DNA of 64,000 bases, taken from Lachnospiraceae bacterium UBA3762 (GTDB lineage Bacteria; Bacillota; Clostridia; Lachnospirales; Lachnospiraceae). The notes below the pieces were generated by a model. It saw only the letters and a list, made by a program, of their open reading frames with translations. It did no database searches and was not told the origin of the DNA. The position numbers and the translations under genes are program-made. Below are positions 16,248-25,340 of this stretch, piece by piece (position 1 is the stretch's first letter; each line of letters begins with the position of its first letter). The stretch spans positions 1 through 64,000 of the forward strand of contig DFGA01000071.1 in NCBI GenBank assembly GCA_002371615.1, given 5' to 3'.

Positions 16248-16733
16248 ATGGATATTGAAAAAGTATATAACGAATACTTCTCCGTTGTGTACAGGTATAT
16301 CTTATCCATTTCCAAAGATCCTCTGACGGCCGAAGAGATATCACAGGAAACCTTCTTCAAGGCCATGAAAAAGATTGATGGCTTCCGGGGTGAAGCGAGT
16401 TTAAAGGTATGGCTTTGCCAGATAGCAAAGAATACATACTATAACTATCTGAAAGCTCGTGGAAGGCAGACAGAATTACCGGATAAATACGAAGAAAGCA
16501 GTGCTTCCTTGGAGGAAGAGTACTTTATCGGTGTTGACGCAAAAAGAGTTCATCAGATACTCCACTGTATGAAGGAACCTTATAAGGAAGTATTTTCACT
16601 GAGGACTTTCGGGGAACTATCTTTTTCTGACATAGGAGAACTATTTGGTAAAACAGACAGCTGGGCTCGTGTCACATATCACAGAGCCAGGCTGATGATC
16701 AAGGAGGAAATGAACGATGGGGATAACATGTAG
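16248..16733 (+). CDS. ECF-type RNA polymerase sigma factor
   Basis: A 161-residue group IV sigma factor. Region 2 is at residues 1-70 (VYRYILSISKDPLTAEEISQ, ETFFKAMKKI, FRGEASLKVWLCQIAKNTYYN) and region 4 near 105-155 (GELSFSDIGELFGKTDSWAR). The ATG at 16248 is preceded by GAAGGAG. It overlaps the next gene, a zinc-finger anti-sigma-like membrane protein, by 17 bases, so the two form a sigma/anti-sigma pair. The signal and regulon are unknown. Confidence 0.9.
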   Translation: MDIEKVYNEYFSVVYRYILSISKDPLTAEEISQETFFKAMKKIDGFRGEASLKVWLCQIAKNTYYNYLKARGRQTELPDKYEESSASLEEEYFIGVDAKRVHQILHCMKEPYKEVFSLRTFGELSFSDIGELFGKTDSWARVTYHRARLMIKEEMNDGDNM

Positions 16734-17391
16734 TGTGATAAAGGACCTTATTCCGTTGTATGTGGATGATGTTCTTTCCGAAGACAGCAGGAAACTGGTT
16801 GAGGAACATTTATCCGGATGTGACGATTGTAAGGGTGCTTACGAAAGCCTTAAAAGTGGTGGCGGATCTGAAGTAAATAAAGCGAACCGCGATAAGGAAG
16901 TCATAAAAAGGATCAGGAAGAAAATCTTGACTAAGCGTATGATAGCTGTCGGTATAGCAGTTATACTGATAACATCACTTTTTTTGTGTGTTTATTACGG
17001 TGTATTTGTCAGGGAACGATATATATCGTATGAGGATAGCGGAATATATGTTGAAAATGACATCGTTAAGACAACCAGGAATTATCACTGTCTGCACGAT
17101 AATCAAAGAATTATGGATGACGGCGTCATTGCATTTGTTTATCTTTCCACAACTGTATATGAAGACAACAGACCACAGGGAGAAACGGCGGAAATCGAGG
17201 ATTTCAGCAAACAGGATATAACATTAACGAAAGATGGCGGGAATAATGTGGAAAAAATCAGTGTGGAAAAGGCCTATTATGTGCCCGAAGAATACGCTAA
17301 AAAGATGTCAAATCATTATCCTTCTTTTGCAAGTGATGAAGAACTTAGGGATATTATGGATGCTTCGGTACTGATATGGGAAAGGAAGTAA
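16717..17391 (+). CDS. zinc-finger anti-sigma factor, membrane protein
   Basis: A 224-residue protein. The N-terminal zf-HC2 zinc-binding domain has C5 and then H-x3-C-x2-C (HLSGCDDC) at about 31-38, the ZAS arrangement that binds ECF sigma factors. One membrane segment follows near residues 73-93 and an external domain of about 130 residues of unknown fold. It should hold the partner sigma factor at the membrane until a signal is sensed. AAGGAGG lies 10 bases upstream inside the sigma gene. Confidence 0.85.
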   Translation: MGITCSVIKDLIPLYVDDVLSEDSRKLVEEHLSGCDDCKGAYESLKSGGGSEVNKANRDKEVIKRIRKKILTKRMIAVGIAVILITSLFLCVYYGVFVRERYISYEDSGIYVENDIVKTTRNYHCLHDNQRIMDDGVIAFVYLSTTVYEDNRPQGETAEIEDFSKQDITLTKDGGNNVEKISVEKAYYVPEEYAKKMSNHYPSFASDEELRDIMDASVLIWERK

Positions 17392-17419
17392 CACATACGA
17401 GATAAACACATACAGATAA

Positions 17420-17456
17420 AACGGTCTCTTGTGAAACGGGAGACCGTTATTTTTTG
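17420..17456 (+). terminator. terminator after the first sigma/anti-sigma pair
   Basis: AACGGTCTC (17420-17428) pairs with GAGACCGTT (17440-17448), then ATTTTTT. Confidence 0.85.
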
Positions 17457-17548
17457 GAAAATGAAAAATAACTGTCAGGTTTTGGGCAGTTGAGTTGTAT
17501 TATATATAGAAGGCCTTCAAAGAAACATATTCGGAAAGCGAGAGGAGT

Positions 17549-18016
17549 ATGGATGAAAGGGAAGCAAGACGGCTGGTAGAGAGTTATGCCGACATGATCT
17601 TGCGTATAAGTACAAACTATCTGAAGAGCACCTGCGAAGCAGAGGATGTATGCCAGACGGTTTTTCTCAAGTTTATGACATCAGCCCCGGAATTCGAAAG
17701 CCCTGAACATGAAAAAGCATGGGTCATAAGGACCGCCATAAATGTATGTAAGAATGAACTTAAGAGTGCGTTTTTCAGAAGGACTACGGGAATTGATGAT
17801 ATCACGGAACTTACCGCACCGGAAAATCCGGATCCGGGAGTAATGGAAGAAATCATGAAATTGCCTGCCAATTACCGGATCAGCATATATCTGTATTACT
17901 ACGAAGGGTATTCTGCAGCGGAGATAGCAGATGTTCTTGGCAAGAAGGAATCAGCTGTGATGGCATATCTGTCAAGGGGACGAAAAAAGCTGAAACTGGC
18001 ATTTGCCGAAGAGTAA
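17549..18016 (+). CDS. second ECF-type sigma factor
   Basis: A 155-residue group IV sigma factor: region 2 (LRISTNYLKSTCEAEDVCQ, VFLKFM, HEKAWVIRTAINVCKNELKS) and region 4 (LPANYRISIYLYYYEGYSAA, EIADVLGKKESAV). GAGGAG precedes the ATG. A membrane protein gene follows by 13 bases and is its probable partner. This second sigma/partner pair 0.15 kb after the first points to local duplication of the arrangement, not of the sequence, since the two sigma factors differ clearly. Confidence 0.9.
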   Translation: MDEREARRLVESYADMILRISTNYLKSTCEAEDVCQTVFLKFMTSAPEFESPEHEKAWVIRTAINVCKNELKSAFFRRTTGIDDITELTAPENPDPGVMEEIMKLPANYRISIYLYYYEGYSAAEIADVLGKKESAVMAYLSRGRKKLKLAFAEE

Positions 18017-18029
18017 AAGGAGTACCGTG

Positions 18030-18818
18030 ATGAGTATAAACAAAGAAGAATACATTGAATCCATGCGACGCCTTGAGTTTTCTGACGAAACAAAAGGGAA
18101 AATGATCGGGAACCTAACTAAGATCAGTACTCCCGGAAATGGAGGCGTTATGAAAAAAGGAATAAAAGCGGGCAAGGCGGTCATCATTGCCGCTGCATGC
18201 GTTATGATCTTTGGTGTTACTGCAGCGGCTGCCGGAATAGCTTCTGTAGTTGTAAGCCATAACAGACTGGGATCGAGAACAGATGACTTTGGGAAACTGT
18301 CAGAGCTTGAGGAAAAAGTCGGGTTAAATGTTACTGCGGTTGATTCTTTTTCCAACGGGTATATATTTGATCATATGGAAATACAAGATTCTACCGAACA
18401 GGATGAAAACGGTAATGATTTAGAATCATATTCCGGCATAGATCTGCAGTATGTGAAAGAAGGCTCCCCAGAGGTTTGGATAAACATGGATCCGGCAAGA
18501 ATGTATGATGAGAGTTATGAAGCCGATAAAGCACAGGAAACCCGTGAGGTAAACGGGATAAAACTCTATTACAGCTGTGATGAATATCTGTTTCTCCCGG
18601 CAACCGAGGAGGATCTTGCAACCGAAGAGGAACATAAACGGGAGGAAGAGGATCCGCACTTTTTCATAAGCTATGGCAGTGATGAAAGAGAACTGACATA
18701 TACCAGCTTTGTTACATTTGTGATGGACGATGTCATGTATTGTATGTTATCGTTTGACACGAACATGACCAGTGAAGAAATGCTGGATATGGCTGAGGAG
18801 ATCATAACGGCAAGGTAG
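18030..18818 (+). CDS. membrane partner of the second sigma factor
   Basis: A 262-residue protein: short cytoplasmic N-terminus (about 40 residues, MSINKEEYIESMRRLEFSDE), one membrane segment (GKAVIIAAACVMIFGVTAAA), and an external domain of about 190 residues with conserved-looking acidic patches. The layout is that of DUF4179-type or RsiV-like anti-sigma proteins, but no zinc finger is present, so that role is inferred from position. The ATG at 18030 was chosen because AAAGGAG precedes it by 6 bases. Confidence 0.75.
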   Translation: MSINKEEYIESMRRLEFSDETKGKMIGNLTKISTPGNGGVMKKGIKAGKAVIIAAACVMIFGVTAAAAGIASVVVSHNRLGSRTDDFGKLSELEEKVGLNVTAVDSFSNGYIFDHMEIQDSTEQDENGNDLESYSGIDLQYVKEGSPEVWINMDPARMYDESYEADKAQETREVNGIKLYYSCDEYLFLPATEEDLATEEEHKREEEDPHFFISYGSDERELTYTSFVTFVMDDVMYCMLSFDTNMTSEEMLDMAEEIITAR

Positions 18819-18844
18819 TATATCGTAATCATGAGTTCAGAAAA

Positions 18845-18876
18845 GGCAGGGCGCCGATGGTATGCGCCCTGTCTTT
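18845..18876 (+). terminator. terminator after the second sigma pair
   Basis: GGCAGGGCGC pairs with GCGCCCTGTC (one mismatch at the base) and is followed by TTTTT. Confidence 0.8.
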
Positions 18877-18895
18877 TTGATATAGAGAATGATCC

Positions 18896-18955
18896 TTGAC
18901 AAGTATAGAATATCGATATAATATATAGAATATCAATATATAGATGTTCGATATA
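18896..18955 (+). promoter_or_regulatory. padR promoter with three 15-bp repeats
   Basis: TTGACA at 18896 starts the promoter, with AT-rich -10 candidates at 18917-18924. TAGAATATCGATATA (18906), TAGAATATCAATATA (18926) and TAGATGTTCGATATA (18941) are three related 15-mers, the first two exactly 20 bases apart. PadR proteins commonly bind such sites at their own promoter. Confidence 0.55.
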
Positions 18956-18967
18956 AAGGAGGCCTGT

Positions 18968-19300
18968 ATGAGTAACATAGATAAAACACTCTTGTCCGGA
19001 AGCATGGGAACGATGCTGTTAAAGCTTTTATCAGAGAAAGATATGTACGGATATGAGATGATCGAGACGCTCCGGTCACGTTCACAGAATGTCTTTGAAC
19101 TTAAAGCCGGGACATTGTATCCGCTCCTTCATACGCTTGAGTCAAAGAACTATCTGACATCATATGAACAGGATGGAGTTGGAAAGACACGCAGGTACTA
19201 TTCCATAACAAATGCCGGTAGGAAGTATCTGAAGACTAAGCTCACCGAGTGGGAAACGTTTACAGGGGCCGTTGCCAGGGTACTGGCAATTGCATATTAG
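18968..19300 (+). CDS. PadR-family transcriptional regulator
   Basis: A 110-residue winged-helix regulator with the PadR hallmarks: LLKLLSEKDMYGYEMIETL, KAGTLYPLLHTLESKNYL and GKTRRYYSITNAGRKYL. The ATG at 18968 is preceded by AAGGAGG. It is followed 12 bases later by a membrane protein that starts with a permease-prefix (HAAS) domain, a pairing often seen with PadR, where the prefix domain is thought to interact with the regulator. Three repeats at its promoter suggest autoregulation. Confidence 0.9.
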   Translation: MSNIDKTLLSGSMGTMLLKLLSEKDMYGYEMIETLRSRSQNVFELKAGTLYPLLHTLESKNYLTSYEQDGVGKTRRYYSITNAGRKYLKTKLTEWETFTGAVARVLAIAY

Positions 19301-19312
19301 GGGGGATCGATC

Positions 19313-20713
19313 ATGAGTTTGGAAGAGTATATGGGAGAACTGAAGGGGCAGATCCGGGATAAGAATGCAAGGATACTTGTTTCAGATGAGATATATGCCC
19401 ATATCGAAGAACAGGCCGATTCATATCAAAAGGACGGAATGGACAGGGAAGAAGCATTATCAAAAGCAGTGGAAGAAATGGGAGATCCGGTAAGTGTTGG
19501 GGCAGACCTTGACAGGATCCACAGACCGCACATGGAATGGAGATATCTGATTTTTATATTGTTTATCAGCGTATTGAGTATATTAGTTCAGTACCTGATC
19601 ACAAAAAACATAGATTCGGAATCTGTAACCGGAAGCATATTGGGAGATCTTTCAAGAAGGCATCTCGTCGGAATTATGGCGGGTATCATCGCAATGCTTT
19701 TGGTATATCGTGCTGATTATACCATTTTGATCGGAAGGAGCAGGTTGATCGGAGGGATTTTCATTGTGATCGTCACAATCCTTACGGCTACCCTCGGATA
19801 CAGGATTAATGGTATGAGCGGATGGGTCAGTATAGGATCTGTGTCATTTTCGATGCGAGCACTTATGTTGTTATATCTTCCTCTATTTGCAGGAATTCTT
19901 TACGAGCTTCGAGGCGGCGGAAGGTGGGGTATTGCACAGATCATCTTCTGGATGATACTTCCGGCACTATCAACATTCATCACGGGAGATCTGTCTGCGC
20001 CGTTTACGCTGCTTATCCTGCTGTCAGAAACAATACTTGTGTTTATTGCCGTTCATAAAGACTGGTACGGTATTAACAGAAAGATCGTATATGGCGGGTT
20101 TGAAACAGTATTTGCATTAATGATCACAGCTGGTGCGGTATTTATATACAGGCTTAACGGATATCAGAGCGCAAGGATTGCAAACTGGCTGGCTCATTTT
20201 GGAATAGGAAACCGTATAACGGATGATAACGGGATCAACTATGTCAATGCTCAGCTTGGTAAGGCATTTGCAAGCAGTGCGATCATAGGAAAAAGCGAAG
20301 AAGCAGTCGATATCATGTCGAACACGCCCGGTTTCGGATCTGATTATGTTGTAGGCTCTGTAGCTGCGATATGCGGATTACTTGCTGTTGCTGCGATAAT
20401 AATCTGTATGCTTGCTCTTGCAATATACATGGTAAGGATTTCGGTTAGCCAGAAGAACCGTCTGGGATTTATAGTCGGATGCGCCTGTGGGATCACAATA
20501 GCAATACAAAGCATCAGCAATATCCTTATCGTATTCGGACTTCTTCCGATGACGAGTTCCGTGCTCCCTATATTTACGAGTCGCATTTCGTTTTGCATAG
20601 TAGACTACATGCTGATCGGCCTTGTCTTATCTATATACAGATATAAAGATATAAGGAGAGACCGCTTTCAACAAACCATCCGAAATGAAGGAAACCGGGA
20701 ACTGGTTGTTTAA
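19313..20713 (+). CDS. HAAS-domain plus FtsW/RodA/SpoVE-like membrane protein
   Basis: A 466-residue membrane protein. Residues 1-75 form a cytoplasmic prefix (EEYMGELKGQIRDKNARILV, then GMDREEALSKAVEEMGDPV) typical of HAAS domains linked to PadR. About ten membrane segments follow with SEDS-like features (GWVSIGSVSFSMRALMLLYLP, GDLSAPFTLLILLSE, and VVGSVAAICGLLAVAA). The SEDS family polymerises peptidoglycan glycan strands, but this is a divergent member and activity is unproven. Co-transcribed with padR, so probably a stress- or antibiotic-responsive envelope protein. Confidence 0.8.
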   Translation: MSLEEYMGELKGQIRDKNARILVSDEIYAHIEEQADSYQKDGMDREEALSKAVEEMGDPVSVGADLDRIHRPHMEWRYLIFILFISVLSILVQYLITKNIDSESVTGSILGDLSRRHLVGIMAGIIAMLLVYRADYTILIGRSRLIGGIFIVIVTILTATLGYRINGMSGWVSIGSVSFSMRALMLLYLPLFAGILYELRGGGRWGIAQIIFWMILPALSTFITGDLSAPFTLLILLSETILVFIAVHKDWYGINRKIVYGGFETVFALMITAGAVFIYRLNGYQSARIANWLAHFGIGNRITDDNGINYVNAQLGKAFASSAIIGKSEEAVDIMSNTPGFGSDYVVGSVAAICGLLAVAAIIICMLALAIYMVRISVSQKNRLGFIVGCACGITIAIQSISNILIVFGLLPMTSSVLPIFTSRISFCIVDYMLIGLVLSIYRYKDIRRDRFQQTIRNEGNRELVV

Positions 20714-20860
20714 GAGAAAAGGTTGTAATCCTTGGCGGGAACATCGGTTAACCAAGCGTAAGATGAGCCGATCTCGCATATGCATATAGAAGCATAAACC
20801 ATGATGATCGGTTCATCTGAAGCGCGGTAGTCCCGGGGCGTTACGCCTCGGGATGTTTTG
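20714..20860 (+). terminator. structured intergenic segment with terminator
   Basis: Three hairpins: CTTGG with CCAAG (around 20733-20758), AGATGAGCCGATC (20761) with GATCGGTTCATCT (20806), and TCCCGGGGC with GCCTCGGGA (20831-20853) followed by TGTTTTG. The last should end the FtsW-like transcript. The whole is unusually structured and may be a small RNA or a mobile palindrome; not recognised as a known family. Confidence 0.5.
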
Positions 20861-20883
20861 TGTGATAAGAGTACAATTAATGG

Positions 20884-20917
20884 TTAAGAAATTCGTGTAT
20901 ATGATGTATAATACATC
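20884..20917 (+). promoter_or_regulatory. promoter of the Qat operon with a palindrome over the -10
   Basis: TTAAGA (20884-20889) and TATAAT (20907-20912) with a 17-base spacer. GATGTAT-A-ATACATC (20903-20917) is a perfect palindrome covering the -10 box, a possible operator. Leader of about 120 bases before the qatA ATG. Confidence 0.5.
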
Positions 20918-21042
20918 TAAATATTGATTATAGGCATGTTTAAGTCATAGTTGTCTATATATGATAATGTTGATGCCGAATGAGAACGACATAATCGCTG
21001 GTTTATAGATGGACGGAAGATGAGGTAAGGGAAACAAACACA

Positions 21043-23157
21043 ATGATCCTATCAGATAATGAAACAATTCTCGATCAATTGAATAATCATGCTATTGCTG
21101 AGACCATAGTGTCCATCATCAAAGAAGGTAAGGAATCAGTTTCTATTGGTGTTTATGGAGACTGGGGTGCTGGAAAATCTAGCATTCTTGCCATGGTTGA
21201 AGATATTTTGAAACCTTCTGATGATAAAAGAAAAGTAACAGCTAATGATGATGACTCCAATGATTGGGATGATTGGAGTGATCTTGAAAAAATTGAGGAA
21301 CAAGATGGTATCGATGACAACGATTTGATAACGGACATTAGTACCGTTCGTTTTAATAGCTGGGAGTACCAAGGATTTGAGGATGCAAAGATTGCGCTTA
21401 TGGGTGCGATTGTAAAAGCTCTTCAAAAGAAGGCGAAAGAATACTACAAGGAGCATCCAATAAAAGGCGGTCTTGAAAAACTCAAGAAAAACTGCAAGAG
21501 CATATGGAAGAATCTTGACAAGTTAAGTCTTGCAAAAACTGTGGGTAGAATTGGTGTGTCTTTAGTCCCGGGGATTGCGCCATTGGCATTAGTGGATCTT
21601 GGATTCAGTTATGCTAAGAATGCAATTTTAGACGATGACAAACGAAACGAGTTATTCAATAAGACCGGGCAATTGTTTAATAGTTCGGAGTCTACAAGCT
21701 ATAAGGAAATGTCCGAGTTCCGAAGCAACTATAAAGACTTATTCAAATCTGCACATATTCAGAAACTTGTAGTTCTTCTTGATGATTTGGATAGATGCCT
21801 TCCCCAAGTTGCAATAGAAACGTTGGAAGTAGTTAGGATGTTCCTATCGCTAGAGAATACAACATTTGTTATAGCTGCAGATGATGCAATGATTCGGTAT
21901 TCCGTAAAGGAATATTTCCCACGCATCCTGGAAAATGAGGACGGGAAGGAAGATCCTAAGCATAAGGATACATTCGGCGATTATTCTGATAAGTATCTTG
22001 AAAAATTAATTCAAGTACCATTTCATATACCGAGAATAGGAATTGCTGAAGCCCAACTGTATGTTATGCTCCTTATGATTGCGTCTGTAACTGGACAGTC
22101 TGCGAGTTTTAGAAAACTTGTCGACAAGGTAATTACAAAACTTCATACTCCTTGGGCATTAGAGCCGTTAGCAACAGAAGAAATACAATCCGCGTTGGGG
22201 GAGGAGTATGACAGTGCCGTTGAAAGTATTAGAATAGCGAAGAATATAGATAGGATTCTTGCAGAGAATACGGCAGGCAATCCAAGAAATATAAAAAGAT
22301 TTGTGAATATGTTGTTACTTCGAACACAGGTAGCAAAAAACCGTAAATTCGAAGGCCTTAAGATGGATGTGTTGGCCAAGATGATGCTGGCGGAGCAATA
22401 CAACTATGATTTCTATAAAACACTGGCTGGTGAACTTAGAGATGATGGTTCATGCCCTGCCTTTGATGTATTGGATGAAAAGGAAGAAATGGAAATAGAA
22501 GAAAGCGAGACAAAACCCGAGTCAATTTCAAATGTAGAAAAAAATACATCAAAAACTACTACAAGGAAAAAGAATGTAAAGAAGGCTGCCGAACCACTAA
22601 AGCCCATAACCCAAAGTGAGGCCTTCGGAAAGATGTTGGAGGAAAGCCAGGTCAAAAAGTGGCTGGAATTGGAACCATCTTTGTCAGGAGAGGATCTTAG
22701 GCCCTATTTCTTTGTCTGTACTGAATTGGAGGATTTCTTCTTTACCAGCCAGGATGAAAAAATGCGAGAACTGCTGTCCATTCTCCGTGGCGGTAGCATG
22801 AATGTAAAGAATAATAAAAAGAAGATAGAAGTTCTTGATGCTTCTGAGACTTTACAGTTGTTTCGGATTGCTTCTCAGGATGCATTTACAAGAGATCTTA
22901 CAACGACTGAGACGCCTAGGATTATTGATGGAATCAGAAGATACGTCGAATTCAAAACAGAACTTCAGATTCCTTTGGCCGAATTCTTATTAACACTTCC
23001 GGCTACCACAATAGGAGCATGGTCTGTTGGTGATTGGGATGCAAGTATTCCCAAAAACTGCGAGGCAAGAAAGAAGTTGATGGAATTCTATAAGAAGATT
23101 GAAGAGCAAAACCAGAATGGTATTATTAGAAAAAAGGCTAAAATGGCACAGGAGTAA
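21043..23157 (+). CDS. qatA: QatA: KAP-type P-loop NTPase of the Qat antiviral system
   Basis: A 704-residue KAP-family NTPase. Walker A is GDWGAGKSS at residues 39-47 and Walker B is VVLLDDLDRC near 245-254. A hydrophobic stretch lies near 170-190 (VSLVPGIAPLALVDLGFSYA). A long charged linker near 470-510 carries Lys-Lys-Asn and Glu repeats. It heads four tightly spaced genes KAP ATPase, QatB, QueC-like and TatD-like, the gene order of QatABCD, which was shown experimentally to protect bacteria from phages. The mechanism is not known. Base use is more AT-rich than the flanking housekeeping genes, which fits horizontal transfer. Confidence 0.9.
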   Translation: MILSDNETILDQLNNHAIAETIVSIIKEGKESVSIGVYGDWGAGKSSILAMVEDILKPSDDKRKVTANDDDSNDWDDWSDLEKIEEQDGIDDNDLITDISTVRFNSWEYQGFEDAKIALMGAIVKALQKKAKEYYKEHPIKGGLEKLKKNCKSIWKNLDKLSLAKTVGRIGVSLVPGIAPLALVDLGFSYAKNAILDDDKRNELFNKTGQLFNSSESTSYKEMSEFRSNYKDLFKSAHIQKLVVLLDDLDRCLPQVAIETLEVVRMFLSLENTTFVIAADDAMIRYSVKEYFPRILENEDGKEDPKHKDTFGDYSDKYLEKLIQVPFHIPRIGIAEAQLYVMLLMIASVTGQSASFRKLVDKVITKLHTPWALEPLATEEIQSALGEEYDSAVESIRIAKNIDRILAENTAGNPRNIKRFVNMLLLRTQVAKNRKFEGLKMDVLAKMMLAEQYNYDFYKTLAGELRDDGSCPAFDVLDEKEEMEIEESETKPESISNVEKNTSKTTTRKKNVKKAAEPLKPITQSEAFGKMLEESQVKKWLELEPSLSGEDLRPYFFVCTELEDFFFTSQDEKMRELLSILRGGSMNVKNNKKKIEVLDASETLQLFRIASQDAFTRDLTTTETPRIIDGIRRYVEFKTELQIPLAEFLLTLPATTIGAWSVGDWDASIPKNCEARKKLMEFYKKIEEQNQNGIIRKKAKMAQE

Positions 23158-23160
23158 GGT

Positions 23161-23976
23161 ATGGGTACATCAACAAGAAATAAAGGTCAAAATGGACATT
23201 CTCCTCTGATACCCTCGTGGCTTGAGGGCGAGGAACATACTTCGCTTGCTGATGACGAAACTTCGAAAAACGCTATGAGCGGTATCCGCCCTGATGCCGA
23301 TCCGAACAGGTTTAGAGGCCCAAGAACTTCTTACACATATTTTATAAATAGTGGTGGACGTAGTTTGGGCTCTGCACGGACAGCAATTTCAAATTATGTT
23401 AGCAAATCTCTTGGGGGAAGTTCTAGGGCAGTTCAACACTTGGGGGCTGGCCGTGGAAGCACGACAAGACTGCATAGCGTCTTAGATGTGTTGTCATCGG
23501 GTGGTGGTGTTGGGGAAATCGCAAGACAACTATCCATTGATAACCTAGAGGGGTTGCCGGCAAAACTATTTTTTTTGAAGATTGCTGAGTTTATATGCCC
23601 GGATGGCGGACCAAATGATGAAGGTATGGTGAGATCGGCATATTTTGAAGTCATTAGTGATCCTGCATTAGCCACAAAAACTACAGAGCAGTTAACTGGA
23701 GAAGAGTGCGAGTTGGTTCTCAAGAGCTTTATGAGTCGGCTAATTATGGAACATATCCTGAACGACATCGGAAACAGGACAATAGTTCTACCTGATAACA
23801 TAGATACAGTTTCTCACATTGAAGATACAGTACGCCAGATGATAAAGCAGGATGTATCCGATGCTTTTGTAGAGGTATATACAAGTAATACAGAAGTGAC
23901 GAATGAGGTGGCGCAAAGTATTACAGATCGCATATATCAAAAGACATTTGAGTTGCTTGAAGGGATAGGTAATTAA
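23161..23976 (+). CDS. qatB: QatB: Qat system protein of unknown activity
   Basis: A 271-residue soluble protein. The N-terminus is glycine/serine-rich and likely flexible (PNRFRGPRTSYTYFINSGGR); YVSKSLGG, GSTTRLHSVLDVLSSGGGV and LFFLKIAEFICPDGG segments follow, and a helical C-terminal part. Family assignment rests mainly on its place between the KAP ATPase and the QueC-like gene (3-base gap before, 2 after) and on the typical length. No enzymatic motif is seen. Confidence 0.88.
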   Translation: MGTSTRNKGQNGHSPLIPSWLEGEEHTSLADDETSKNAMSGIRPDADPNRFRGPRTSYTYFINSGGRSLGSARTAISNYVSKSLGGSSRAVQHLGAGRGSTTRLHSVLDVLSSGGGVGEIARQLSIDNLEGLPAKLFFLKIAEFICPDGGPNDEGMVRSAYFEVISDPALATKTTEQLTGEECELVLKSFMSRLIMEHILNDIGNRTIVLPDNIDTVSHIEDTVRQMIKQDVSDAFVEVYTSNTEVTNEVAQSITDRIYQKTFELLEGIGN

Positions 23977-23978
23977 TT

Positions 23979-25340
23979 ATGCATAGATATCATCTTAAAG
24001 CATCTTTTAATGATGAGTCCAGGACTATCACTTCTGAGACGATAGAGGATATTAGCACAATCGTTACAGAGATTCCAATGATAACGTCTGTTGGCACATT
24101 GCGGTATGGACTTCAAAGAACAATTGATGATTTAAAAAAACAAAAAATATACCCAACAGAAACTGGGTTTGATGCGATTTTTTTGGGACTGATGGTATAT
24201 ATCGCAGATATGAAAATATCACGGATTAAACAAGCGCAGGATTCATGGTCAAGGGAAATTCAGTTAACAATTCCAGTCTTTCACAATAGATGGAATGACT
24301 ATAAAAATCGCTTTGAGCGGATGTTAAAATTTTTGACAGGTGATTTATGGGTAATAAATTTTACCAAAAGAACTAAAGAATTTGCTGAAATTGAGGATGG
24401 AATAGTCCGAACAGACACCTACAGAATTGCCTCGCTTTTCTCAGGCGGAATGGATAGCTTGATAGCTGCAATTAATTACATGGAGAATAAGCAGGCAACA
24501 TTATTAGTAAGCCATTCAGGAGAAAGCAGAGTGCGTCACTGGCAGACTAATCTGCTATCTGTACTCGATGAAAAATATTCTGATGTGCCTCATGGAAATG
24601 CATACTGCTGGACAAATTTGGAAGGTTTGGAATTGCCAGGTGCTGATAAAGATATGAATCAGCGAAGCAGATCCTTTCTTTTCATTACAATTGCATTATT
24701 TGCTATGAGTGGAACGGATGGGTGTAATGAGCTGTTGATGCCAGAAAATGGGTTGATTGCGTTAAATGTTCCTCTTGATGCGACAAGAATTGGATCGCAT
24801 AGCACAAGGACAACACACCCATTCTATATGAAACTATGGAATGAAGTTGCTAGAGAAATGTTTGGAGTATCCATCAGTAATCCCTATTGGAATAAAACCA
24901 AGGGTGAGATGGCGGAAAAGTGCCTGAATAAAGATGTTCTTAAGATTGCAATCGGCAAGTCATTTTCCTGCTCATCTGTTAATAGCGCAAGTATCAGAAG
25001 TGGTAAACATCAGCATTGTGGTCATTGCCTTCCTTGTATTATTAGAAGAGCTGCGATGTACAAAGCATTTGGCAGTTGGGACGCTTCCGATTACATGTAC
25101 CGTAGCGTTATTAAACTTGTCAATAATCGTGAAACCATAGGTGAGCAGATTAGATCATTCCAATACGCCATTGATAAGCTCAAAAAGAATCCAGAGGCAA
25201 AAGATGTTTTAATTCATACACCGGGGCCTCTCGATACAGATGAGCAATATCTTGCTGAGCTTGCTGATACCTATTATCGAGGCCTCATGGAAGTAGACAA
25301 ATGGATTCAGGATAGTCTGGAGAAAGAGAATGCTAATTGA
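23979..25340 (+). CDS. qatC: QatC: QueC-like PP-loop protein of the Qat system
   Basis: A 453-residue protein. After about 145 residues of family-specific N-terminus comes the PP-loop SLFSGGMDSLIAAINYM, the ATP-pyrophosphatase signature of QueC. QueC makes 7-cyano-7-deazaguanine; the C-terminal cysteines here (CSCSSVN and HCGHCLPC near 325-355) resemble QueC's zinc site. QatC is much longer than QueC (about 220-240 residues). In Qat it may modify a nucleobase or a protein N-terminus; this is inference. It overlaps qatD by 11 bases. Confidence 0.9.
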   Translation: MHRYHLKASFNDESRTITSETIEDISTIVTEIPMITSVGTLRYGLQRTIDDLKKQKIYPTETGFDAIFLGLMVYIADMKISRIKQAQDSWSREIQLTIPVFHNRWNDYKNRFERMLKFLTGDLWVINFTKRTKEFAEIEDGIVRTDTYRIASLFSGGMDSLIAAINYMENKQATLLVSHSGESRVRHWQTNLLSVLDEKYSDVPHGNAYCWTNLEGLELPGADKDMNQRSRSFLFITIALFAMSGTDGCNELLMPENGLIALNVPLDATRIGSHSTRTTHPFYMKLWNEVAREMFGVSISNPYWNKTKGEMAEKCLNKDVLKIAIGKSFSCSSVNSASIRSGKHQHCGHCLPCIIRRAAMYKAFGSWDASDYMYRSVIKLVNNRETIGEQIRSFQYAIDKLKKNPEAKDVLIHTPGPLDTDEQYLAELADTYYRGLMEVDKWIQDSLEKENAN

